64,000 nt of DNA from Cinclus cinclus (Eukaryota > Chordata > Aves > Passeriformes > Cinclidae). The position numbers and the translations under genes are program-made. Position 1 is the first letter of the stretch; every line of letters begins with the position of its first letter. Positions 34,815 to 47,087 of this stretch are shown in pieces. The stretch is from positions 6,163,001 through 6,227,000 of the forward strand of contig NC_085072.1 of the NCBI RefSeq assembly GCF_963662255.1. The letters are read 5' to 3'. The notes below the pieces were generated by a model that had not been told where the DNA came from, did not search any database, and saw nothing but the letters and a program-made list of their open reading frames with translations.

Positions 34815-36334
34815 CTGTCTAGGTTGGTATATTGGTTATGCACAGCCTGGTTTTTGCTAGCAGGGGGTTACAGGGGTGCCTTCTGTGAGAAGCTGCTAGA
34901 AGTTTCCACCATGTCTGGCAGAGCCAATCCCTGATGGCTTTGAAGAAGGACATGATGCTGGCAAAAGCTGGGCCAGTTAGAGAGGTTGGTAACACCTCTG
35001 TGCCAACAGATTTAAGAAGAAAATCAAAACAAAGCGGGCACGTGTTGTTTTTTCTTCTCGTCAGAGAAAAGGAGGAGGTCAGAACATGTGAGGGAAACAA
35101 CACATCAACACCAAAGTCAGTGCAAAAGGAGGGGCAGGAGGTGCTCCAGGCACCGGAGCTGAGATTCCTCTGCAGGTCCTGGTGATGACCATGGTGAAGC
35201 AGCTGTGCCCCTGCAGCCCATGTGATCCACATGGGATGCAGAGATCCACCCACAGCCCATGGGATCCATGGGGGATGCAGAGATCCACCCAAAGCCCATG
35301 GGATCCATGGGGGATGCAGAGATCCATCCACAGCCCATGGAATCCACGGGGAATGCAGAGATCCACCCAAAGCCCATGGGATCCACATGGGATGCAGAGA
35401 TCCACTCACAGCCCATGGGATCCACGGGGGATGCAGAGATCCACCCACAGCCCATGGGATCCACGGGGGATGCAGAGATCCACTCACAGCCCATGGGATC
35501 CACGGGGGATGCAGAGATCCACTCACAGCCCATGGGATCCACGGGGGATGCAGAGATCCACCCACAGCCCATGGGATCCACGGGGAATGCAGAGATCCAT
35601 CCACAGCCCATGGGATCCACGGGGAATGCAGAGATCCACCCACAGCCCATGGGATCCACAGGGATGCAGAGATCCACCTCTGATTCCCATGCTGCAGAGG
35701 GTGGATGCCTGGAGGAGGCCGTGATCCCCTGGGAGACCTGGTGGAGAGAGGGGCTCCTGCTCCCAGGCTGGAGCTGCCTGTCCTTGGAGGACTGCACCCC
35801 GTGGAAGAGTGACCCATGCTCAAGCATTCTGGGGAGGATTGTTGCCCGTGGGATGGTCTTAAGCTGCAGCAGTTCACAGAAAGCTGTTGCTCATGAGCTG
35901 GACTCACACTGGAGAAGTTCATGGGGAACTGTCTCCCTTGGGAGGGAGCCCAGGGTGCACCAAGGGGGTCACTCCTCTCCCTGAGCAGCAGGAGAAGCCA
36001 CGGGGCATGAACTGACGAAAACCCCCATTCTCTTTCTCCCTTCATTGCCAGGGCAGGAGGTAGAGCTGGGAAGGAAGAGGGGTAGGAGAAAAGTGTTTTT
36101 AAGGACTTATTTACTTCTCACTATCCTGCTCTGATTTTGCTTGTAATAAATTGATTTCATATTTGTAATTAGAGCCTGCTTTTCCCACGACAGTTTCTGT
36201 TGAGTGACCTCTCTTGGCCCTTACTTCAACCCATAAACCCTTCATTAAATTTTCTCTCCCTGTCCAGCTGCAAAGGAGAGTGAGTAAGCAGCTTCAGTGG
36301 GTGCCTGGCATCCATCCAGGGTCAACCCATGGCA
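34815..36334 (+). mobile_element. Solo-LTR-like endogenous retroviral element, songbird type
   Basis: I recognise the order of segments from a widespread passerine LTR: 'cacagcctggtttttgctag' at the left end, a 'ccaacagatttaagaag' TATA-like region near 35000, a segment of proline/tryptophan-coding-like imperfect repeats, 'aactgacgaaaacccccatt' near 36010, the poly(A) signal AATAAA (36145-36150), and a right end reading 'gcctggcatccatccagggt' then 'caacccatggca'. No internal gag, pol or env frame is present next to it, so it is probably a solo LTR. Boundaries are approximate and no target-site duplication could be fixed. The exact family name needs a repeat-library search. Confidence 0.75.
35214..35677. 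repeat. 39-bp minisatellite inside the LTR, 12 units
   Basis: Twelve units with period 39 (starts 35214, 35253 ... 35643) built on CAGCCCATGGGATCCACGGG plus GGATGCAGAGATCCACCCA. Variation is limited (CGGGG/TGGGG/CATGG; GGGAT/GGAAT; CACC/CACT/CATC). Because 39 is a multiple of three, several frames on both strands stay open, including a 408-codon minus frame (34819-36045) and plus frames that repeat a 13-residue unit. It is an expansion of a short motif of the LTR itself, not a gene. Confidence 0.97.
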
Positions 36335-37529
36335 GCTGGGTTTTAAGTTCTCAGTATATTTGGTGCTGGAGTGCTCAAAAATGGAGTCATTATGTCAACA
36401 GATATTGCTGGTGCTACTTCTTTATGAAATGCAGACTGAGATGCCTACAGGGAAGCTGAACTCTTCTGAAAATCTGGCTCCAAAACAAGCAGCTCCTGGC
36501 ATTGTTTCTCCAGGCAAGTTCCGCACAGGAGCTGCTCAATGGGAGAGGGAAGTTTCTGGCTGAGGGATTTTTAAGCGGCAAAATGCACTTTTGTCCTCAA
36601 ATTGAATATTTCCTTCAGAACATACTGGTGTTTGCCAGAACCTCTCAAGTTTCCATTGGGAAAGTTGAATCATGAAGAATTGACTGGTGTCCTCCAATGC
36701 ACAGTCAAAGCACCTGGCTGGGTCAAACAAAACCATGTTTGACTTTACAAAGACACTGAAGTGTATAATGGGAGGCACCTGCTTGGACCTGTAGCTCAGA
36801 TAATCCTGCTAACATGTTTCCTAACTGGATCCCCAGAGTGTATGTGATGTGATGTGATAAAGACATTACTGCTAGAGAACTGTTCTCTATATAGAAAACA
36901 GAAAGCAAATATTGTATTTCAAGATTTGCTGTTGCTCTGAAGAATACACTGGGAATATTTCAGTCAGTCTTGATCAGATTAGGTGGCCTTTCACCAGGTC
37001 CTTTCTGATTCCCAGCTGGTAGTCTTTGTAAACGGAGATGGACAAACTGTAGGAAACAGGAAAAAAAAAATCCTAGAACAATATCCGAGAACAATATATT
37101 CCAGTTGTTCTCACAAGTTGAAAAGCAGGAGCCTTTGTTCTCAGTTGAAGACAATGTTTTGTCTGAACTGATTTCAAGCAATTCAATCTATTTAACTGTG
37201 TCAGTTTGCATGAAGAATAATGTATTCCAAGAATCTTTATAAAAACTGAGCATTTTAGTATTTTCAGAATTTTGCAGCCTTTGCCTCAACAAATTTGAAA
37301 ACCTGATGCTGATGTGCCAAGTGTTGAATTGTCATTCTTCAAGCGCATTTGGCAAAGAAAATATAAATCAAAAACCTTTGTCTGTCTCTGCAACTTGTTC
37401 ATTACTTTGATCCATCTTCTGCTGAGCTGTGTGTCCCAGCACAGCTCAGAGGGAAGCAATGACTGCCCAGCACAGCTAATGGCCCAAATATTCTCTGGTG
37501 AATACAGGTGTGGACACATGGAGGTCCTG
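36335..37529. other. Unannotated intron sequence
   Basis: AT-rich, no gene or named repeat. No primer-binding-site-like or gag-like sequence follows the LTR. Confidence 0.45.
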
Positions 37530-37832
37530 AACAGGGACTCTTCATCAGGAACTGTAGTGATAGGACAAGGAGCAATGGGTTTGAGCTGAAAATGGGGAAA
37601 TTTAGGTTAAATACACCAAAGAAATTCTCCCCTGTGAGGATGGGAAGGCCCTGGCACAGGGTGCCCAGAGTAGCTGTGGCTGCCACATCCCTGGAAGTGT
37701 CCAAGGCCAGGTTGGACAGGGCTTGGAGCAGCCTGGAGTAGTGGAAGGTGTCCCTGCCCATGGCAGGAGGGTGGAATGGGATGGTATTTAAGGTTGCCTG
37801 CAACCTAAACCTTTCTGTGATTCTCATTCTAG
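37530..37832 (+). mobile_element. CR1 LINE fragment, plus orientation
   Basis: Forward CR1 text: 'aaattctcccctgtgaggat', 'ggaagtgtccaaggccaggt', 'ggaaggtgtccctgcccatg', ending 'acctttctgtgattct'. Non-coding. Confidence 0.93.
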
Positions 37833-40800
37833 GACAGAGCCAGTCTGGGTAACTTGACACACTTAAGATACCTGTCCAGATCTTTACACAGATCTCTTCA
37901 GCAGCAAGGCAAGGGTGACTTTTTCATTTTGTTCCTCCTTCAAACATTTTTTGTCTAAACCTAAAGCTGACCATGCAATCCAGCATCAACAGCAGCTGCC
38001 TCTGGTGAGCAGTGATGGATATCCAGGAGGGTTCTGGTCTGGGCAATGGCACATTTGCAGGGCCCTGCATGGGTGGGCATGGACAGAGATTGAAAGCCAG
38101 AAACAAATGTGGGAAAAGATGCAGAATTTTTTTTAGTGAGTGTGGTAGAAAAGACAATGAAGGTTTTGTGTCAGAGGGATGCAGTCTGTGAGCTGCCCAG
38201 CAGATGTTCCTCTCCAACCATGGAGAGAAGGGCAGCCAGCTGCACAGATGGGGACACGGGGACATTTTGGAAGAGGGAGATAAGGAGGTCTGAGACCCAT
38301 TGGCTGGCAGCAGAGCAGAAATTGGGAATTGGACAGTGTGGGCTAAGAGCAGAAGGAGCGTGGGTGAAGGTACAGTGCCAGCTGTGGGTGTGTGGGACTG
38401 TCCTGTAAGCTGCTCTGTGCCTCTGCCCATGAAGCCTCTGCTCAGAGCATCCCCAGGGAGCATTGCTCCCGGTGTGACAGAGCTGGGCTCGCTGGCAGGA
38501 GGATTTACAGCCTGTGCTAGGAAGGCAGCAGCAGCATTAGTAGTGGAGCAGAGGCCTTTGAAAACACAAATGGAATGGAAGGATGGATCTGGCATGGCTA
38601 GGCCTTGCACCCTGCAGGCAAATCCTCAGAGTCTTCCTCCAGCTGAGCTGGGACACCAGTCTCAACCCCTGAAGTACCAGGGGCTGCTGTTTCCAGACAA
38701 AAGGCAGTTTATGCTGAAACTCCTGCACTGACTGCCCTGGCCAGAGGCCAGAGAACTTGTGGTCAGAGTGTAGAGTCTTCCCAGGTGATGTAAATGTGCT
38801 GGAGGTATTTGGACAGCACACAGTGAAGTGCTCTCACTTACTGTTTTGACTACTACTGTCTTGCTGGGGTTTGCAATCTAGTTTTCAGGTCTTGGCAAGA
38901 GATAAAGCTGTTTTTCCTTGTTTTTCAGGGATCTCAAGGGCCCAGACAAGGAAAGGGACTATTTGAGTGTCCCATGAAGAGACAGTGGCACAGCTGGGAT
39001 CAGGGAGGTCACTCACTTGCAAACCTCCCTCCCCAGTGCCAGCTCTCCCCAGCACACCTGCCTGTGAAGCACAAGTTGTCACACGTGTCACGGGAGGTGT
39101 GGGCACACCCTGCCCATGTCAGGACATGGTCCCTGGACACCACGTGCATCATCCCCAAGAGCTGCCTGACTCCCAGCTGTGCTGCAGGCAAGGCAGAGGT
39201 GCTGCTTTAAGGGCTCTTCATTTAACAGGGAAAAGCAGAGTGCAGATCCTGAGCACCAAGTACAGACTGTTTGCATTTCTATTGGTTCCAGGGAGCTCCC
39301 TGGCTTTGGGATACACTGATCAAAGCAGGGCTGAGGGAGGGCAGGCTGCAGAAAGAGCAGGTGAGGTGTGCTGCATATCACACACTGGCCTCTGTTTGGT
39401 TGGTCTGGGGATACCACAGAAGCAGCCCTGGGTGTTCACTTCCTATCTCCCACTCTCACCAGAGGTTAGGGACAGTGATTGTCTCCTGGAAGCCAAATAT
39501 CCACGTCCCAGGTCACTTTTTGGAAGATGGGTTGGCAAGGAGCTGGGCAGGTGTTGGACACACAAGACTGGTGTTGATGTCAAACCTTTGCACGTAGAGC
39601 TTGCAGCAAATATCATCTCCTGGAATCATGTGAAATGAGTGTCCTTTCTTTGAAAAAAGGTATTTCCCAGACCTCTAAAGGTTCAAAATTTCAATAAGGC
39701 AATTAATAGAAACCAAGTATTCTTTATTGTTAACCCTTTTCACCGAGCAAGTTGGCAATACCAGAGTCATGAAGGCCTGGTTTTGTTGGGATGAAAATTA
39801 AATTACAGGAGTTGGGTGCTTGATGTAATCTATTTACCAAGAGCACATGCTGGGGCCTGTTCCCCTGTTCACTGCAGAACAAACACCAGCAACCTTACTC
39901 CGAAATCCCACACCTGCCCCTCTGCGCCCAAAAAACCTTGGGCCATGTCCTGTCTTCTGTCACCAGGCAGTGTCTCCCAGGCCAAGCTCCAACACTTGCA
40001 GCCTGACTCCAGGACTTGATTCTTCAAATCCTGCACCTCCTCAGCTTTCAGTCTGAGGTTCCCCCATGGGATTGGGCAGCAACTATCAGAATGGTGCTTC
40101 TTACAGCTGGTTGTTAAGAGGGGCTTGACTTTTGGAGACTGGATGTATTTGGAACCTAAACTGCAGCCATTTCTGGAAGGGAACTGGAGTACACTGTGAT
40201 GGTTGTCTTGAAAATCTGGCATCTTTTTAAGGTAATTTAATATATGCATCATTCTGTACACATATGGGGCATTTGAATGCTGGAGATGGACATCTCTGGT
40301 GTCAAAAGCAAGACTGGAATTGCTTGCAGTATTGTGACAGGAATGCACTGATGCAGGTGGATAGAACAAGGAGGTAGGAATGCACTATCTGATGGAGCTC
40401 TGCCTGTAGTCCAAGTATTATTGAGGTATTAAGTTAGTAGACCTATTCCAGACATTTTCAGAAGCTGAACAGGCAGATCTGCACTAAAATACTCATTCCT
40501 GTAGTCTCAGGATGGTTCAGTGCTCATGACAACTTGCATCTCGTGGTTTTCCTTTACATTTCCGAGCAGAAGTCCACTTAAAAATAGTATTGGGCACCAG
40601 GACCCCTGGCAGCTGTGAGCAAAGGTTGTCACTCCTGGCAGCAGGCCTGGCTCCAGAGCAATCTTAAAGCCTTGTGTCCACTCCCAGCCCCAAGCTGTGA
40701 GCACAGCACATCACACTGTGCATCCTCCCATCTGCCTTCCATGTGCTGGGCACCATTCCCTGTGCTCCAGTTGGAGTCTGGAGATATTTGTAGCAGGCAG

Positions 40801-41324
40801 TGCAGAGGAACAGTGTTCAAGATGTTCTTCATTCCTTCTTCTGTGCTTTACTGTTTCTGTTTGAGATACAAATAAGGGCATCAATCTTGTAAAAGTGCTT
40901 TGCAGCAGAATTCATCCATGGTTGGGACCTGCACCTCCCACCAGCCCCTGCAGCCTTTTGTGCCTTTTCCCTTTTCCCCCTCAGCTCCAGGACACGGTCA
41001 GACTGTCCCATGGTGGCACAGCTCAGTTTCCAGGGTTAGGGCATGGACTACAAGCAGTGACCAGAGCAAGCTGCAGCTCTTCCAGTTTCTGCTGACTGTG
41101 ACAGTCCATGTCTGTGCCATCCTCTGGGCATGGCAGTAGAAGCTCAGTCACTGCTCAGGGGTCCTGGGAGTGTCTGACTGCTGCCAGAACCCCACCTCCA
41201 GCTCCAACTTCTCACTACAAGCACTGAGGAGTTGTAGAGACACTCCTGGTGCTGTGAGCAGTGCGCCTGGGCTCCCACCTCTTCTGCAAAGCTCAGAAGG
41301 GACAGGAACCTGCTATAGCAAGTC
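37833..41324. other. Unannotated intron sequence
   Basis: 3.5 kb with no recognised gene or repeat. Frames to 228 codons (37924-38610 minus) have no domain or splice support. Confidence 0.45.
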
Positions 41325-41782
41325 CCAAGGAGGTCACCAAGTCGATTAGGGAGATGGAGCGCAGCTCCTACAAGGAAAGGAAGAGGGAACTGGGGTTGTT
41401 CAACCTGGAGAAGAGAAGCTCCAGGGTGACCCAACTGCAGTCTTCCAGTGCCTGATCAGAGCTGACAAGGAAGATGGAGAGAGACTGTTCAAAAGGGCCT
41501 GGAGCGACAGGACAAGAAGAAATGGATTCACACTGGCAGAGAGTAGGTTCAGATTGAACATTAGGAAAAAATTCTTCCCTCTGAGGGTAGTGAGGCCCTG
41601 GCATAGGTTGCCCAGAGAAGCTGTGGCTGCCCCATCGCTGGAAGTGTTCCAGGCCAGGCTGAATGGAGCTCTGAGTATCTAGTGGAAGGTGTCCCTGCCC
41701 ATGGCAGGCAGATGAAATGAGATGAGGTTTAAGGTCCCTTCCAATCCAAACCAGTCTGGGATTCTGGAATTCTGGGATTCTG
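41325..41782 (+). mobile_element. CR1 LINE fragment, plus orientation
   Basis: Longer forward copy: 'gttgttcaacctggagaaga', 'aacattaggaaaaaattctt', 'cagagaagctgtggctgccc', and a tail of 'aaccagtctgggattctgg' with the last motif repeated. Non-coding. Confidence 0.95.
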
Positions 41783-44700
41783 CTGGGGCACTGACAGATG
41801 GAGAGAGAGGCTGTGGCACACTCTTACGCCCATTTCACAAAAACATCCATGAAAAGCAGCTTGATCCAGCCCTGCCAACTGCCAGGAACAGTGTGGAGAC
41901 CACTCCAAGGGCCCTTCAGGATACTGACCTTTGGTTTGTGTCTGTGAGAAACAGCTGAAGATGATGTGTTGGCACAACTGGCTTACAAGTGGGCACCCGT
42001 GCAGCCTGATGAGGAGACACCAGCCATCATCCATCACTTACCAGGACAGACTGAGTTCAAACATCACTTTGGGGCTGTGGTGGTGGTTTTAGATTCCCCC
42101 CATAATGTTCAGCAGTTGGGTGGATCACGTGTCAGCTCTAAGCACAGTGTAGAAGACTTGGTCTTTCTCTGTGCCTAAATCTGTTGGGGCAATGAAATGC
42201 TTCTGATCCCAAAGCTGAGTCCAAAACATGGGGAAGAAATAACACAATCACTATTTTCCCTCAGAAACATTTTCCCCATTTTGCACAATTGAACTGCATG
42301 AGATAAAAACAGCAAACTGGAGTTGGATAGGAGTGATGGACCAGGCTAGGGTGATGCTACTAATCTCATTCTCATCCAGAGTTGCTTCTTTCCAGCCTAA
42401 AGAACCTCAGGGACCTGAAGCAAGTCAAGCCATGGCTCTAAAGATGGTTTATTCATGATCAGTCTGCCAGCAACTGTTCCAACCATGATAAGGTGTCTGC
42501 CTATATCCCAGGGTGTGTGGCCACATCCTGAGTGGGAAGGCAGTCAAACCCCAAAGCATCCCCTGGATTACGCACACAAATGACTCAGTCTCTGTGTCCA
42601 AGGTCAACTCCACTCAAATAGGGCAGAGGAGTCATCTGGAGTTGAGCATGCAGCCAGAGCCTTGCTGTGCCTTCCCACTGCAGGATCCAGCTCCTGCTGC
42701 TGCACCTTTCTCTGATGCCTTTGGGCTACAGGTGAAACCCCACCCCCCTCCCCCCCAGCCTAGGCTGTACAGAAAGAACCTTCCAGCATCATTGGGTATC
42801 ATTCTGTTCCTGGAGAAAACAGAGAAAAAAGGTGCCACAATGCTGCACTTGGACTGCAGAGGACAAGAGGTGCTCACTGCAGCCAATGCCTGTCAAAGCA
42901 CTGAGCAGAGGAGAGTGCAGCAATGCTGGAAGACAAATGAGAAAAGCATCCTGTGCTGCTCTGTACCTGCTTCATAGTCCTGTGTCCAGCCTCCATCTCC
43001 TGTACACAGCAAGGCCCTCCAGGACAGAGCATATGGGGTGTGCCCTGTCAAACATGTACGAAGGATGTGCCCTTCATACCCATCCAGGAGCTGCTCCTCT
43101 CCTGCACTCAGGCATCAAACACCTGGTACAGATCTGGTGGTCAGCAGAATATGTCTGCTGGTGTGGCAGGTGCAGGAAGAAGTGGTGGTCAGGCATCATC
43201 ACTCAGATGTCCAAGGGTCCAACGAGCCTGAAGACTGCTCTTCACTTGGTGATCCTCAGTCTCTCATGGTCATTCACAACTCTGGACTCACTCTGTTGTC
43301 TCATCACAAGTTTGCTTTAAAGAGTATTCTTTGCTTTCATTAGGGCTTCTATCTCCTGCTCTCAGTAATCTTGCCTAGCAAGACTGGGACGTGGAGTCTG
43401 GCCATAACCTGGCTTTAGAGAGAGGATTGCAGATGGAATGACTTGAATGTGGAGCAGTCCAGCTCCCTCAGTTCACAGGTGCAGCTTCTGGTTCTCTCAG
43501 AGTACAGAAAATGCCTCGGAATGCAGACACTGCTGCAGCTGCTTCTCATCTCTGCACAGACACAGTGTCCACCCAATGAAACATGGGCTGGACATATTTA
43601 ATATTATATTCAATATCATATTTAAGAGATATTTAATTCCCTCAGAACCTTGGTATTTCCTGGGAAGAACCATGCCTTGAACTTCCCAAAGGAAAGGTGA
43701 GGTGCTCATATCTGGCTCCAGCAAGCTGCAAGGCTGGAGAGTGCGCCACCATTGACATCCACTGACCCATAATCAACCAGGGAACATGCAGAACCATCAG
43801 GTCTGATGGCCATAACAAAGAGATGTTGCTCTGAGAAAGTCTGGATCTTCTTAGCACAAAATACTTTCTTCTTTCCATTTTTTTTTCTGATGCAGATCAG
43901 TGCATTGGGGCACCAAAGAGGGAACCAGAAGATGCCCACCACTGTGATCTACCAGCCCTCAGAGGGGCTGTTTGTCACTTAGCTGCCTGAAGATAGGGCA
44001 GCTTGGCCTCAAGGAATACAGCTTTAGGGTGTATGGACAGGGTTAGGACAATGCTGTGGGCGGCAGTTCTCTTCCAGACCAGCAGAACCCCTGCTCTGAA
44101 ATCCCTAAGGGATTCCCAGTCGTCCCCAGCACATCCCTGACCAGCATCCAGCCTGAATGGCACCTGCACCAACAGGCTGGAAGCCTCTGCAAACCAGACA
44201 CCCCAGCATCAGAGCAGCCTCTTGGAGATCTCTTCCCCACGCAGCTCTCCTTGGCCCTTTCCCTGCTTTATTCTTCTGCATTTTAATACGTCGGATGTTA
44301 CACAAACCCACGGATTGTTCTCCCTTTTGTGCTGGGGCAGACAGACAGGCTCCCCAGACAATAGACAAGCTTCACTGTGACTGGGAAGAAGAGGTGGAAG
44401 ATTTACTGCCATGAGGTAATTGGCTGGAAGAATTTGAACTTTCTTTGCTTCCGGAACTGCCTCCATTGTCCTGCTCAGTCAGCAAAGCAAAGACTGGGAG
44501 AGTCCTGAACACGAGGTGCTTGCAACAGGCAAGGTTTGCCTTTTGACTACCAGCTCCATTCACAGATGGCAGCCAGAACCTGCGCTGGGAAGGTTTTCTC
44601 CCTCTGGGTGCAGCTTACCCCACCTGCTCTGACACTTCTTTTGCCAGATTTCTCAACCATGTCTGGTTGGTGGCCCCCCTCTCCCTTATTCAGAGCATAA

Positions 44701-45820
44701 AAATGTCCCAACCCTATTTCATTTACCTCATCAGTAAGAATTAAACTTCTCCCTGATGCCTTTGATAGTGCATTAGGACATGACAGGCAGCACCACATGC
44801 CAGATCACACAAGTGTGTGGGTGCATGGTGAGAAAGTCAGTGCAAGAGGTGAGGTCTTGTGGGCTGTGTGGGGTGAGGAGAGATCTGTTTTCAGCTAGAA
44901 AAAAACACTTCTGCAACTTGCAACTGGCCCATGTGGTGCTTTTGAAATCCCTTCCCTTTGTGGTGTGGGTGCAGCAGGCACAGACCAGGAAATACTACAC
45001 CAGCAACAGCAGCACTTCATCATCCTCTCAGGTGCAAAAGGCCATTTTGGTAGGATCCAAAACTTCAGGCTGCCACATTGCTCATATTCTTGACTGCTCC
45101 AGACAGGTGATATCTCTTTCCTGAATGTCTGCTTTAACCCAGTATGGGTTGCAGCTGCACAGCTTTTATCACAGCTCCCACGAAACAGAAGAGGGCAGTT
45201 TTTGTGCACTTCTTTCCCAACTGACCTAGTTAATAGTTGGCCATGCCACAAAGTGGAATGGTTTCAACTACTTTTGGGACAGGTTGAATACAATTGAAAA
45301 CCAAACTTCTGTTCCATAAAAGCACCTGCCAAGCCCAACTCTAAATATAAATCATCTGCTGTGCCAGACCATCCCAAGGCAGTCCTGCTCCAGAGTGAAT
45401 TATTGCCTTCTGTTCCTGCTTGAGTGCATTAAATGTATTCAGCTCTGTCATGACATGATTGTTCCCTCTCTGCCTTGTTTTGGCACAGAAAGCACCACCT
45501 CGAAGACAAGCGAGCTGAAAGGCAAGCCCTGGACATTGCCTTGCTGCTCAGCAGCTGTTAGATTATGACAGATGTTCTCCTCTCAAGGTAGCCATTCTGC
45601 AGATGTGGTTTTGCTGCTCTTTGCAATATTCAGGGCCTTACCTGAGCATATTTGGAAATCCCAGCCTGCACAGGTAAACCTTTGTCTCAACTGCTTCTCA
45701 CAGTCGTAACTAAAGTAGTGGCACAAACTAGACTGAAAAAGCAAAGTGCAAACCCTATGAGAGGTTCTGCTGGCCCATCATTGCAATGGGCAGCTCCTCT
45801 CAGGGCACAGCAGGGGATTA
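41783..45820. other. Unannotated intron sequence
   Basis: 4 kb with nothing recognised. An AT-rich, near-palindromic patch lies at 43590-43635 (TTTAATATTATATTCAATAT and neighbours). Confidence 0.45.
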
Positions 45821-45969
45821 GAACCATAGGATCACAGAATTACAGACTGATTTGGGTTGGGAGGGACCTTAAAGAACATCTGATTCCAACTCCCCTGCCG
45901 AGGGAGGGAACAGGGTTAGGGTTAGGGCTCCACCAGACTGGGCTGCTCAGAGCTACATCCAGCCTGATC
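45821..45969 (-). mobile_element. CR1 fragment, minus orientation
   Basis: Starts 'atcacagaattacagactga' then 'tttgggttgggagggacctt', the complement of a CR1 tail. After about 85 bases it contains the telomere-like insertion listed next, then 'agctacatccagcctgatcc'. Confidence 0.85.
45912..45927. repeat. Short telomere-like TTAGGG repeat
   Basis: AGGGTTAGGGTTAGGG: about two and a half copies of the vertebrate telomere hexamer, inside a CR1 fragment. It is too short to be more than a curiosity. Confidence 0.85.
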
Positions 45970-47042
45970 CATTCTGTATCCTTGTGATACACCTCCCTGC
46001 TGGTGGAGAGCAGAACCTGGATTCAGGGCACCTGAATCCATGACAAAAGGCACGGGCATGGGGCTCTTATTTCCCCACAACTCCTTCCCACCTCTCCTGT
46101 GTCTCTCAGCCATTCTGTCAGAGGACCCTGCTGAGCTGGCTGCTGGGGTTCAAGGCATACAAAAAAGACAAGAGACACAACTGGGAGGTGTCTCTGCCAG
46201 CTCTGGCTTGGACACAACTATTGCTCTTTGTTTGCCCAAAGTTTTGGCCAAGTCTTTTGGGACTGGATGCAGTTTCCCACACAGGGGCATTAGGTGCTGT
46301 CTGGGATAGCCTGTGGTGTGGCAGTATCCCTGTAGATACAGTGCAGGACCCAGCTCCTGTGCCTGAACACAGCTCAGAGTCCAAACCAGGGTTCCCTCAG
46401 GGCCTTTCCTGCAGGGACAATGCCTGGCACCTGCAGGGTTCCAGGATGGTAACTTACTTGTGAGCAGCAAAAGGATCCCCCTACAATGCCCAGGGAAACC
46501 AGGCTTTTCTCTGAGTAAGCTACCTAGAGCAAAAACTGTTCTTCATCAAATGCAAAAGTTTCCAGGCAACACAGAGATATGGCATAATTTTTTGAATGAA
46601 AACATATTGCGGATGTTTGAGCCTGAAGTGAAGGATTTTGTTTCAATTGGGGTTTCATTTTACTTTTGATTTTTCCAAATTCAGCCTCGGGTTAGTTTGT
46701 GCAGGTGCTGCCTTGTCATTAAATATTGCATTGTCATGGCCTGGCTTTTAGTGAATGAAATGTTTTGATGTGAGCATAAAGCATTTCAATCAGCCATTCA
46801 GACATTTTTAACTACAAAATTTATCAGATTTGGTCCCCTTTAAGATGTTTCCAAATGTTGCCTACTGCCAAGTAGTGACAGACACAAACTGGACTAAAAT
46901 TCAGCAGTGCATCTACCCCAACCCTCCAGTTCACCTTTACTGCTTTACTTGCCAGTCTCAGGATTTTGGGGTCAGCTTGTCCCCAGGGCAGTGGGGATGT
47001 GGTACTTTGCCACATTGTTTAGCCAATATGGTGGCATTTGGT
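45970..47042. other. Unannotated intron sequence
   Basis: Nothing recognised; AT-richer from about 46540 to 46850. Confidence 0.4.
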
Positions 47043-47087
47043 CAAAGGCTGGACTGGGAGGACCTTAATAACTCTATGATTCTATGC
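47043..47087 (+). mobile_element. CR1 3'-end remnant, plus orientation
   Basis: 'gctggactgggaggacctta' followed by 'actctatgattctatg', the last ~45 bases of a CR1 copy. Confidence 0.7.

Noticed and set aside
34819..36045. 408-codon minus-strand frame with 13-residue repeats
   Set aside because: It is antisense to an LTR-like element and depends on the 39-bp minisatellite; equally long repeat frames exist on the + strand.
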